This document shows, one piece after another, positions 35,099-43,840 of a DNA stretch of 64,000 nucleotides (position 1 is its first letter; each line of letters opens with the position of its first letter). The notes below the pieces were generated by a model. The model saw only the letters and a program-made list of their open reading frames with translations. It had not been told where the DNA came from and ran no database searches. The DNA lies in contig PAPJ01000012.1 of the NCBI GenBank assembly GCA_002709045.1, positions 186,001 through 250,000 on the forward strand. The letters are read 5' to 3'. The position numbers were made by a program, and so were the translations under genes. The DNA is from Planctomycetaceae bacterium (GTDB lineage Bacteria; Planctomycetota; Planctomycetia; Pirellulales; Pirellulaceae).

Positions 35099-36559
35099 TT
35101 ACTTTAGAATTGATTTGATGATATGAGCTTCTTCGACACCGGTCAGTCTGTCTTTGAGGCCATTGCGTTCGAAGTAAAGATGTTCATAATTAAGCCCAAG
35201 TTGATGCAGAATCGTTGCATGCCAGTCGGCAATTGAAATACGATCTTCGACCGCTGCAAACCCTAACTCATCAGTGGCACCAATGGAAATTCCGGGTTTG
35301 ACCCCTCCTCCTGCCATCCAGGTAATCATGGCATTCTTATTATGATCACGGCCGGCATTGGCTGTGTCTTTATTAGCTGGCAATTGAGCGATCGGCAAAC
35401 GTCCGAACTCGCCTCCCCAGACGACTAGTGTTGAATCTAATAAGCCACGCTGTTTAAGATCTCGAATCATCCCGGCGATTGGCCGATCTGTTCGGTCACA
35501 AGCGCCCTTACATCCGGCAGTTAACCCTGTATGGTTATCCCAAATCTGAAAATTAATATACAGTTGTACATAACGGACGCCCCGTTCGACCAGACGCCGG
35601 GCATACAAACACCGACGTCCATAATTATCCGTTGGTTCTTTCCCAATGCCGTACAAATCCAGCGTTTGCTGACTTTCCTCCGACAAATCTAATGCATCGG
35701 TTGCCTCCAGTTGCATGCGGGCAGCTAATTCATAGCTGGCCATGCGAGCATCCAGACGTAACTGTCCCGGTCGCTTATTTTTATGGATTCTGTCGAGACC
35801 GGCAATCAACTCCTGTTCAAGGCCTGTAACTCTATCTGTTTGTTCAAAATCGCGGCTTAAATTTAACACCGGTTCTCCGGTACTGCGAAAGCGCGTGCCC
35901 TGATAAACCGGTGGTAAAAAACCCGATTGCCAGCTCTGCGATTGATTAACCGGCAATCCTAACGGATCATCCAGTACAACATAGGCTGGTAAATTTTGAT
36001 TTTCGGTGCCCAGTCCATACGAAACCCAGGATCCAACCGAAGGCATGCCTGGCAGTTCCTGGCCTCCATGAATTTTAAACAACGCCGGTTCATGCGTTAA
36101 ATTTGTCGTATACATTGACTTGATAATAGCCAACTCATCGACGATTTCTGCCGTATGCGGCAACGCATCAGAGACCCACTGTCCAGACTCTCCATGCTGA
36201 GAAAATTTATAAGGACACTTCATCAAAGCACCGGCCGCCGTGGGGTTTTCAACCTCCGACGCCAGTTCACTAAAATATGCCTGCCCATGACGTTTATCAA
36301 GTTCCGGCTTGGGATCAAACAAATCCATTTGGCTGGGTCCGCCATTCATAAATAAATGGATTATGCTCGTAGCCTGGGGTTCATGGTGTGTTGACTGCGG
36401 CTTCAGATCAAAAACGGATCTGGCCGGACGCGTCTCCACCCCGTAGATATCTCCGATAAACAGATCTGTCAGCACAGCCGCCTGAAGACCCGCCGCCGTA
36501 CTGGTAAGCCAGCGCCGCCGATCTAACCTCTGATTGTTATCTGTCGAAAATGAATCCAT
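35099..36559 (-). CDS. DUF1501 protein with Tat-like signal (copy 1)
   Basis: The 486-residue protein begins with a twin-arginine type signal (RRRWLTSTAAGLQAAVLTDL). The DUF1501 domain follows, an alkaline-phosphatase-like superfamily member: IIHLFMNGGPSQMDLFDPKP near the start, VVWGGEFGRLP in the core, and late ISIADWHATILHQLGLNYEH and FERNGLKDRLTGVEEAHI. It is normally paired with a DUF1549/1553 protein, as here: that gene lies six bases upstream. The pair is typical of planctomycetes, and its biochemical role is unknown. Confidence 0.92.
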   Translation of the reverse strand: MDSFSTDNNQRLDRRRWLTSTAAGLQAAVLTDLFIGDIYGVETRPARSVFDLKPQSTHHEPQATSIIHLFMNGGPSQMDLFDPKPELDKRHGQAYFSELASEVENPTAAGALMKCPYKFSQHGESGQWVSDALPHTAEIVDELAIIKSMYTTNLTHEPALFKIHGGQELPGMPSVGSWVSYGLGTENQNLPAYVVLDDPLGLPVNQSQSWQSGFLPPVYQGTRFRSTGEPVLNLSRDFEQTDRVTGLEQELIAGLDRIHKNKRPGQLRLDARMASYELAARMQLEATDALDLSEESQQTLDLYGIGKEPTDNYGRRCLYARRLVERGVRYVQLYINFQIWDNHTGLTAGCKGACDRTDRPIAGMIRDLKQRGLLDSTLVVWGGEFGRLPIAQLPANKDTANAGRDHNKNAMITWMAGGGVKPGISIGATDELGFAAVEDRISIADWHATILHQLGLNYEHLYFERNGLKDRLTGVEEAHIIKSILK

Positions 36560-36565
36560 GATTCT

Positions 36566-39496
36566 CTAATCAATATAAATAAAGGCGGCTGAATTAATTA
36601 AAGCATGACAGACATTGCTCAGTACCTGAAGATTAATCTCCTCGGGTGTCTTTTCCTGTTTGAGAGCATCCGCTATTTTTTGCATGTATTCAAGTGTCAA
36701 TGCAAGCTCCTGATCATCCGGCTGTCGACTCAATGCTTTTAGGTAGGACAGTCGTACTTGCTTTTCACGAGTATTCCCTGCTGCTTCCACGATTTGCTTG
36801 GCAAACTGACCTGCCCACAAATTTACCTGTTTATTGTTCATTAAATGCAGAGCCTGTGGTGCCACGGTAGATTCAGTTCGCTCAATACAATTGGGACTCA
36901 TGCGAGGTCTATCAAATGACGTTAGCAACGTTGGCATTAGTGTTCTTCGATGCAACACATAGATACTGCGCCTCCAGACAACATTATTGACCGGCAATGA
37001 CGTTACCAAGCCATCTGGTCGTGAGACTGCCAGATCTCCGGGGCCGAACTGCTTATCCCAACGGACTCCGGCAAGCGTTATTAAGGAGTCTCTCAGCATT
37101 TCAGCATCCATTCGTCGCATCGGCATACGACTTAACCATTTATTCTGTGGATCTCGCAATTCATGCTGTTCAGATACGGAGGAAGATTGCTGATAAGTTG
37201 AACTGGTCATAATTAACCGATGGATATGCTTAAGACTCCATCCACTTTGCATAAATTCCACTGCCAACCAGTCCAGCAATTCCGGATGGGACGGTTTTGC
37301 ACCAGCCAAGCCAAAATTATCAAGTGTCTTTACGATTCCCTGATGAAAGTGATGCTTCCAGATACGATTTACCATGACCCGGGCTGTAAGTGGATGAGAC
37401 TTATCAACAGTCCATTGGGCCAATGCAAGTCGTCGTCCAGTACTTGGCGAATTCTCATAAGGTTTTTTTGTTGTGAATTTGGTTTTCCCATCTGTCAAAA
37501 CCGAAGGAACGCCCGGGCCAACCATCCGTGATGGGTTAAGGTAATCACCACGTGTCAGAATATAGGTGGGAGAAGGATCGCCACGATCCCATAAAGCACG
37601 AATGGGGGTGATCTCCTGCTTTTCCTTGTTTTTTGCAGTTATCCTCGCAATAATCTGCGCTCGTTTTGCTTTGAATTCAGGATCTGCTTGCTGAGCCTTT
37701 TCAATATTAAAGCGTATTTGCTTTTCAAACTTCTCTACTAAATACTGCTGGACTTTGGAACGCTTCTGTTCTGCTTCATTTAATGCTGACCTGACATCTG
37801 TCCGAATTTGCTCGGGTAAAGCATTGATCGCAGCATCCTGTAGCTTACTAATCGCAACAACTTCAAGTGTCGAAAGCTCTCTTCGTATCTCTACTAATTC
37901 CGCTTCGACGCGATCGTTATTAGCCTCAACTGCCTCACGCTTTGCCGTTTCAGCAATGCTCAACAATCGCATCGGCTTAAGTGTGGATACTCCCCGGTCT
38001 GGCAATGGACTCATCCATGCATTTTCATCAAGCGCGCCTTTGAAAACTGCCAGCAATCTGTAGTAATCGCGCTGTGGTAATGGATCAAATTTATGACTGT
38101 GACACTTTGCACACTTCAGTGTAAGCCCCAAAACCGCCGAGCTATAGACTTCAAGCGCGGCGCCAATATAACGATTGCGATCAGGAACAAAACCGGTAAT
38201 ATTTGCAAAACTTCCATCAGGGGACTGTCTCAAAAAACCTGTCGCAATCAAATTATCTTCAATCTGCTGAGTCACCTGAGCCGGGTCAGTGTAATCAGCC
38301 AGATCGTCACCAGCTAATTGCTCTTTAAGAAAATCTGAATAGGGTTTATCAGCATTGAAGCTGCGAATAACATAGTCACGGTATAAATAATTAGAAGGAC
38401 GAACCGGATCACTTTCCGAAATGCCCTCGCTATCAGAATATCCTGCCAAGTCTAACCACAAGCCTCCCCACCGTTCACCGTAATAGGGAGATGCCAGCAC
38501 ACGTTCAATCAGTTGCTCATAGGCCATCGGTGAATCATCACTGAGGAATTCCTGCACTTGCTCAATCGTTGGCGGAATACCTAACAGATCGAAATAAACT
38601 CGCCGAATCAGCGTTTCTTTATTTGCCGGGGATGATGGCTTCAGGCCGGCCTGCTCAATACGATTCAACACAAAGGAATCAATGTTGTTTTGACTCCATC
38701 CGACCGTATTAGGTTCAGGTATCGCTGATTTCAAAGGAACCTTAAACGCCCAAAAATCTCGGTCGTCTTCTGACACCAGCGGGTCCGGCTCAACACCAAG
38801 TGAATCGATAACCGGCGGATCATTCGAAGCACCTTCGGCTATCCATGTTTCAAGCTTCTCTATTTCCGCGGATGTAATCACCTTAATACTTGCTTCAACA
38901 ATCCGTCGTTTGGGAGGCATTTCACCGGCATGGATTTTCTTTAAAAGCAAGCTCTCTGTTGGATTACCGGGAATAATCGCCGGCCCGGACTTTCCTCCTT
39001 TAAGAATCGACGCATGTGTTCTTAAATCTAATCCAGCTTCTGTAACCTGCTTCCCATGACAAACTACACATCGCAGCTGCAGCACTGGCAATATATCCCA
39101 CTGAGACGTACCTTCTTTCGCTATCGGTTCGAACTTTGATTGCTCAAGCCAGTTTTTTAATATTTCCAGCTCCTGCGCAGAAAGCTGAGGTTCGTCTTCG
39201 GGAGGCATTGCCTGATTGGCAATCATCTCCCATAAAAGACTGTCCTCATAATTCGCGGCGACTATCGTGCCGGATTCACCACCCCTTAAAATGGCTGCGA
39301 CCGATGATAGATCAAGGTCGGCCTTACGATTTTCACTACTGTGACATTTAACACACTTGGCCTTAAGAATTTGGGCTGCCTTCTGGCTGAGCGTCTGCTC
39401 TTCAGCGCCAGCCACACCCATACACAAAGCAACGATGATTGTCACCAATGCAAAACATTGAAGCGGTGGAGTGGAACGACTGAAATTAAAAACCAT
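36566..39496 (-). CDS. DUF1549/DUF1553 protein with two N-terminal cytochrome c modules (copy 1)
   Basis: From the ATG at 39496 the protein has 976 residues with a signal peptide (CFALVTIIVALCMGVAGAEE); a TTG six codons upstream is the other choice. Two PSCyt1-type heme sites follow, CVKCHSSENRKADLDLSS and CVVCHGKQVTEAGLDLRT. Next is the DUF1549 domain (RRVYFDLLGIPPTIEQVQEF, YYGERWGGLWLDLAGYSDSE) with a third CxxCH (LKCAKCHSHKFDPLPQRDY), a helical coiled-coil stretch, then DUF1553 (HPLTARVMVNRIWKHHFHQG). The three CxxCH sites suggest a multiheme exported protein. It precedes and is tightly coupled to DUF1501 copy 1. Confidence 0.92.
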   Translation of the reverse strand: MVFNFSRSTPPLQCFALVTIIVALCMGVAGAEEQTLSQKAAQILKAKCVKCHSSENRKADLDLSSVAAILRGGESGTIVAANYEDSLLWEMIANQAMPPEDEPQLSAQELEILKNWLEQSKFEPIAKEGTSQWDILPVLQLRCVVCHGKQVTEAGLDLRTHASILKGGKSGPAIIPGNPTESLLLKKIHAGEMPPKRRIVEASIKVITSAEIEKLETWIAEGASNDPPVIDSLGVEPDPLVSEDDRDFWAFKVPLKSAIPEPNTVGWSQNNIDSFVLNRIEQAGLKPSSPANKETLIRRVYFDLLGIPPTIEQVQEFLSDDSPMAYEQLIERVLASPYYGERWGGLWLDLAGYSDSEGISESDPVRPSNYLYRDYVIRSFNADKPYSDFLKEQLAGDDLADYTDPAQVTQQIEDNLIATGFLRQSPDGSFANITGFVPDRNRYIGAALEVYSSAVLGLTLKCAKCHSHKFDPLPQRDYYRLLAVFKGALDENAWMSPLPDRGVSTLKPMRLLSIAETAKREAVEANNDRVEAELVEIRRELSTLEVVAISKLQDAAINALPEQIRTDVRSALNEAEQKRSKVQQYLVEKFEKQIRFNIEKAQQADPEFKAKRAQIIARITAKNKEKQEITPIRALWDRGDPSPTYILTRGDYLNPSRMVGPGVPSVLTDGKTKFTTKKPYENSPSTGRRLALAQWTVDKSHPLTARVMVNRIWKHHFHQGIVKTLDNFGLAGAKPSHPELLDWLAVEFMQSGWSLKHIHRLIMTSSTYQQSSSVSEQHELRDPQNKWLSRMPMRRMDAEMLRDSLITLAGVRWDKQFGPGDLAVSRPDGLVTSLPVNNVVWRRSIYVLHRRTLMPTLLTSFDRPRMSPNCIERTESTVAPQALHLMNNKQVNLWAGQFAKQIVEAAGNTREKQVRLSYLKALSRQPDDQELALTLEYMQKIADALKQEKTPEEINLQVLSNVCHALINSAAFIYID

Positions 39497-39578
39497 GGTC
39501 TTATTATAATTCAATCTATCTTGATGCTCATCCTATTTTCAAAATCAGGATTTACGTTCATGGATAAATATCACCGGA

Positions 39579-41459
39579 TTACTGAATGACTATAAATTCC
39601 AATGTGTTAAAAGCCACAATACAAAATTCCGTATACGCCGCTGCCGCTCGAATATCTATTTCCGGGGGTAACGGTTTGGGCGCGACCAGATTTAAATCCT
39701 CCCCTGAGGATGCCTTTGACATTTCACGACTGCGGGTAAAAAAATCCTTCGCCGCTGTAACCATTTCCGCTGTGGGTTCACGACTCCAGCAACGCCTCGA
39801 TACTTCACGAACAAAGTCATCCTCATCACGAGTCGTTGCCAGAATATCTCCGGCCATTCGGCGGGCTAAATCGAGGCTCAATCTGGAATTAAATAAAATT
39901 AACGCCTGAGGAGCTGTAGTGGACTTCTGTCTCTGAGGACAGCTCACATTAGCATCAGGGCGATCAAAGGCTTCAAACATCGGATAGCGCAGATTCCTGC
40001 GAGCGAAAACATAAATGCTACGACGATAGTGATCCCGCTTATTCGGAGACACATTCCATTGGTTCTTCAATAATGTCTGAGCGACTTCCTTTTGAATCGG
40101 CGGCCTTACCCCGGGGCCACCCATTTGATACTGACGCAACCCAGCTGCTACCAACATCGAGTCACGAATTGCCTCACCATCTAGGCGTCGTCGGGGAAAT
40201 CGGCTCCATAATACATTTTCCGGATCCGCCTTTTTATTCTTTTCAAAAACATCACCGCCTTCACTAGCCTGCATATAGGTCGAACTGGTCACTATCAATC
40301 GATGGATTGCTTTCAAATCCCATTGTTGTGATTGTAATTCTGCAGCCAGCCAGTCCAGCAGTTCCGGATGCGTGGGGGAATCACCCATTATCCCAAAGTC
40401 ACTAAGCGTAGAGACCAGACCTTTGCCAAAATGCTGTTGCCAAAGTCTATTCACTATGACACGAGCGGTCAGCGGATGATTTTTTGTGGTAAGCCAGTTA
40501 GCCAAAGCCAGGCGGCGGCCTGTCGTTCCCGCTTTAGTCTTGGATATAACAAGTTCTTGTTTATCGGAAACTACACGGAGTACCCCGGGGTCAAGTTCGA
40601 TGCCAGGCTTGTCGAAATCACCACGAATCATCAGGTGAGACTTTGCCGGTTCCCCCTGTTCCTGCAATACGCCGACACTCTTATTTTTGACTACATGAAC
40701 AGCAGGCTGAAAAATCGCTCTCAGGCGGTAGAAGTCCGCCTGACTAATAGGATCGAACTTATGGTCATGACACTGGGCACAGCCAATCTGCAGTCCCATA
40801 AAGACGGCACCAACGGTGCTGGTCATTTCATTCAAAAGCGAGTGTGATCGCTCGTTCTGCGAATTGATATCCGGCATATCAGGTCCGGACAAACAGAACA
40901 TCGTAGCAACTCGATCATTTGATCCATCAATCTCATCAGCGGCTAACTGCTGACGAATAAATTCGTCATAGGGAATATTGCGATTAAATGCATCAATGAC
41001 CCAATCTCTGTATCGCCATGCATCTGCTCGCACCTGATCATGTTCGAACCCGTCTGTCTCGGCGAACCGGGCCAAATCCAACCAATGCTGTGCCTGCCGC
41101 TCACCAAACCGTGGTGAATTTAATAATTCATCAACCACCTGTTCATAACGCTTATCGGCGATGACCTGATCGTAGGAGGGGGGAAGCCCCGTTAGGTCCA
41201 GATAAATCCGCCTCACCAATGCTTTGTGATTTGCAACTGGCATTGGACTTAAACCTGCGTTATTCAAGCTCTTGAAAATAAACACGTCGATCGGATTATT
41301 TGACCAGCTGTCGTTTTCGACTTCTGCCAGGGTGGGGCGTACGATAGGCATGAACGACCAGTGTTCACGATCTTCCTCCAAAATCGGTAATTCCTGATAG
41401 TCCTGTCCATGTATCCGCACAGCCCCTAAAAGCATCAACAAAGAAAGAATAATACGCAT
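39579..41459 (-). CDS. DUF1549/DUF1553 protein without cytochrome module (copy 2)
   Basis: The 626-residue protein has a short signal peptide (MRIILSLLMLLGAVRIHGQ). It then enters directly into DUF1549 (RRIYLDLTGLPPSYDQVI, QHWLDLARFAETDGFEHDQV) with one CxxCH (IGCAQCHDHKFDPISQADFY), and DUF1553 (HPLTARVIVNRLWQQHFGKG). It lacks the N-terminal heme modules of copy 1. Its ATG overlaps the stop of the upstream DUF1501 copy 2 by one base (TAATG), so the two are translationally coupled. Confidence 0.92.
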   Translation of the reverse strand: MRIILSLLMLLGAVRIHGQDYQELPILEEDREHWSFMPIVRPTLAEVENDSWSNNPIDVFIFKSLNNAGLSPMPVANHKALVRRIYLDLTGLPPSYDQVIADKRYEQVVDELLNSPRFGERQAQHWLDLARFAETDGFEHDQVRADAWRYRDWVIDAFNRNIPYDEFIRQQLAADEIDGSNDRVATMFCLSGPDMPDINSQNERSHSLLNEMTSTVGAVFMGLQIGCAQCHDHKFDPISQADFYRLRAIFQPAVHVVKNKSVGVLQEQGEPAKSHLMIRGDFDKPGIELDPGVLRVVSDKQELVISKTKAGTTGRRLALANWLTTKNHPLTARVIVNRLWQQHFGKGLVSTLSDFGIMGDSPTHPELLDWLAAELQSQQWDLKAIHRLIVTSSTYMQASEGGDVFEKNKKADPENVLWSRFPRRRLDGEAIRDSMLVAAGLRQYQMGGPGVRPPIQKEVAQTLLKNQWNVSPNKRDHYRRSIYVFARRNLRYPMFEAFDRPDANVSCPQRQKSTTAPQALILFNSRLSLDLARRMAGDILATTRDEDDFVREVSRRCWSREPTAEMVTAAKDFFTRSREMSKASSGEDLNLVAPKPLPPEIDIRAAAAYTEFCIVAFNTLEFIVIQ

Positions 41460-42883
41460 TAAACCGTCTCCACAATATGAGCTTCCTGTGGTCCGGTTAA
41501 GCGTTCCGCCAATCCGTTGTGGAAATACGACAATTCCATGTGATCAATACCCAGCAAATGCAGCAAGGTGGCATGAAAATCTCGCACATGAACTTTGTCC
41601 TCTGATGCGCGCAATCCAATCGGGTCTGTTGCGCCAATTGCACGGCCACCCTCAATGCCGGCGCCGGTTAACCAACTACAGTATCCCCACGGATTGTGAT
41701 CCCGTCCTTTACCCTGCTCACTCATAGGCATACGGCCAAACTCACCGCCCCAAATGACCAGTGTGTCATCGAGCAGGCCTCGCTGTGCTAAATCGGTTAA
41801 CAGCCCCGCAATTGGTAGGTCTGTCTTACCGCAGTACTCTGTATGGTTGCTAAGCACATCCTTATGAGCATCCCATCCGAGCGTGTTTCCGGAATGAACC
41901 TGTACAAAGCGAACACCTTGCTCAATCATTCGGCGGGCAAGTAAACAACGTCGGCCAAACTCGGCTGTCTCTTCATTATCAAGCCCGTACAAACGATGTG
42001 TTGCTACTGTCTCTTGAGAAATGTCAACCAACGCCGGCGCAGCAGCCTGCATTCGAAATGCCAGTTCATAGGCTGCAATCCGAGCCTGTAATTGATCATC
42101 TTCACCAATACGATCTATAAATTTACTATTAATATCCTGTAATAATGAAAATGCTTCACCCTGCCGCTTATGAGAAATCCCCGGCTGTGGAGCAAGGTTG
42201 AGAATAGGAGCTTCCCCCGGTCTCATCGTCACACCCTGATAGCTGGCGGGCAAATAACCACTTCCCCAGGCCGGAGGCCCGCCTTTGAGTCCACCACCGG
42301 GGTCTGGCAAAACAACAAACGCCGGCATGTCCCTGTTTAACGTTCCCAGTCCGTAAGCAATCCAGCTACCAACACTGGGATGACCCATCAAAATGTTACC
42401 CGTGTTCATCTGGTAAACAGATTGCGGATGATTCACACTATCACCATGCATCGAACGGATAACACAAAGTCGATCGGCATGCTCTGCGGTATGAGGCATA
42501 AAATCACTAATTTCCAGACCGGACTCACCTCGTTTACGGAATGGTTTAAGAGGTCCCAACAACGGATTCCCAGCAACGTTACGTCTGGTCATAACATTGC
42601 CAAACGATTCGGGTACGGGCTTACCGGCATACTTTATCAATTCCGGTTTAAAATCAAACAGATCCACGTGACTTGGTCCGCCGTGCATAAACAACCAAAT
42701 CACTCGGGAAGCCCGCGCTGCATAATGAGGTTCACGTGGAGCATAAAGATCTGGTTCGACAGCCTGTGTCGTCTCTTCCGCGATCATAGCCTGTAATGCC
42801 AGCATTCCTGCACCACCGCCCATTGATGCCAGCATTTGCCTGCGGGACATCGGCGAAATACTAGAATCTGTACGAACCATCAT
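41459..42883 (-). CDS. DUF1501 protein with Tat signal (copy 2)
   Basis: From the ATG at 42883, which has a GGGGA ribosome site, the protein has 474 residues; the frame is open to 42925. It starts with a Tat-type signal (SRRQMLASMGGGAGMLALQA). The DUF1501 domain is recognised by VIWLFMHGGPSHVDLFDFKP, VIWGGEFGRMP, GRDHNPWGYCSWLTG and VHVRDFHATLLHLLGIDHME. In this unit the DUF1501 gene comes before its DUF1549/1553 partner, the reverse of copy 1. Its start overlaps the rhomboid gene's last 23 bases. Confidence 0.92.
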   Translation of the reverse strand: MMVRTDSSISPMSRRQMLASMGGGAGMLALQAMIAEETTQAVEPDLYAPREPHYAARASRVIWLFMHGGPSHVDLFDFKPELIKYAGKPVPESFGNVMTRRNVAGNPLLGPLKPFRKRGESGLEISDFMPHTAEHADRLCVIRSMHGDSVNHPQSVYQMNTGNILMGHPSVGSWIAYGLGTLNRDMPAFVVLPDPGGGLKGGPPAWGSGYLPASYQGVTMRPGEAPILNLAPQPGISHKRQGEAFSLLQDINSKFIDRIGEDDQLQARIAAYELAFRMQAAAPALVDISQETVATHRLYGLDNEETAEFGRRCLLARRMIEQGVRFVQVHSGNTLGWDAHKDVLSNHTEYCGKTDLPIAGLLTDLAQRGLLDDTLVIWGGEFGRMPMSEQGKGRDHNPWGYCSWLTGAGIEGGRAIGATDPIGLRASEDKVHVRDFHATLLHLLGIDHMELSYFHNGLAERLTGPQEAHIVETV

Positions 42884-43790
42884 CACGTCCCCGGCGTTGT
42901 TGGAGCAATTCACTGTAACGCTCAAGCGTTTTACGCTGACGAGAACTTAAACTTGACTGCCCCTGCTCATGTACCTGTTTTAGTATTTCTTCTCCCTGAG
43001 CTATTAATTGGTTTTCTGCACTTAGCTCATCATTAACCACCATACTGCTATCCTCATCGCGATAGACCGTCAGTTTTGGTTTACGACTTGAAAATAAACG
43101 GCCAAGAAACGAAAAATCCCACTTCAATAGATAGTAGGCCGTTGCAAAGGCCGCTCCACCAAGATGAGCCTGCCAGGCAATACCCGATTCTATCCCTTTG
43201 GATTGGCCAATTGCATTAAAAATATCTAACGCCACAAAGAGAAGTCCCATCAGCCAGGCCGGCATTGGGATAATGCCATAAATAAGCACTTTTTCATGTG
43301 GGTACAAAAAACAGAATAGGATCACAATTGCCACGACACCGCCTGATGCCCCTATAGCCTGCACTGGTTCAGCACCAAGATTGGTAACCACAAAAACCAA
43401 CCCGCTAAAAATAATCGAAAGCAAATAAAATCGCAGGAATTCACTGCTTCCATATCGCTGTTCAATGAAGCGGCCAAACATCCAAAGCCCGAAGCCATTC
43501 ATCAGAATATGCCAGCTACCATTCCACAAAGGAGCATGCATAAAGCCATGGGAAATCGGGCGCCATATTTGCCAGATATGATCAAATTCAAAAAAATCAT
43601 TCGGAATTGCTAAAAGATCATACACGGCCCTCTGGGTGTCTACATCAGAAATAATCCAGCAAACAAGGTGAACAACAATGTTAGCGATCAACAGCTTGTT
43701 GGTCACGGAAGTGTTACGCAACCGGCGCACAACTGGTGTGCCTTGCTGCCTATTTTCCTGCTGGTAATAATCGCGGTCGTAAATTCCCAT
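42861..43790 (-). CDS. Rhomboid-family intramembrane serine protease
   Basis: The 309-residue protein has at least six hydrophobic segments and the rhomboid catalytic set: HILMN (His94/Asn98), GASGG with nucleophile Ser149, and QAHLGG with His209. An N-terminal cytoplasmic stretch of about 30 residues precedes the first helix. A C-terminal tail of about 85 polar residues (SSRKPKLTVYRDEDSSMVVN, then a helical EEILKQVHEQGQSSLSSRQR) follows the membrane part. It should cleave single-pass membrane proteins. It lies 50 bases after the coiled-coil membrane protein gene and overlaps the start of DUF1501 copy 2, which places it in the same transcript. Confidence 0.93.
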   Translation of the reverse strand: MGIYDRDYYQQENRQQGTPVVRRLRNTSVTNKLLIANIVVHLVCWIISDVDTQRAVYDLLAIPNDFFEFDHIWQIWRPISHGFMHAPLWNGSWHILMNGFGLWMFGRFIEQRYGSSEFLRFYLLSIIFSGLVFVVTNLGAEPVQAIGASGGVVAIVILFCFLYPHEKVLIYGIIPMPAWLMGLLFVALDIFNAIGQSKGIESGIAWQAHLGGAAFATAYYLLKWDFSFLGRLFSSRKPKLTVYRDEDSSMVVNDELSAENQLIAQGEEILKQVHEQGQSSLSSRQRKTLERYSELLQQRRGRDDGSYRF

Positions 43791-43840
43791 AGCTTTCTAT
43801 TTTACCCCAGAGCGGGTAAAGGGCGACCTGAAGATAATCT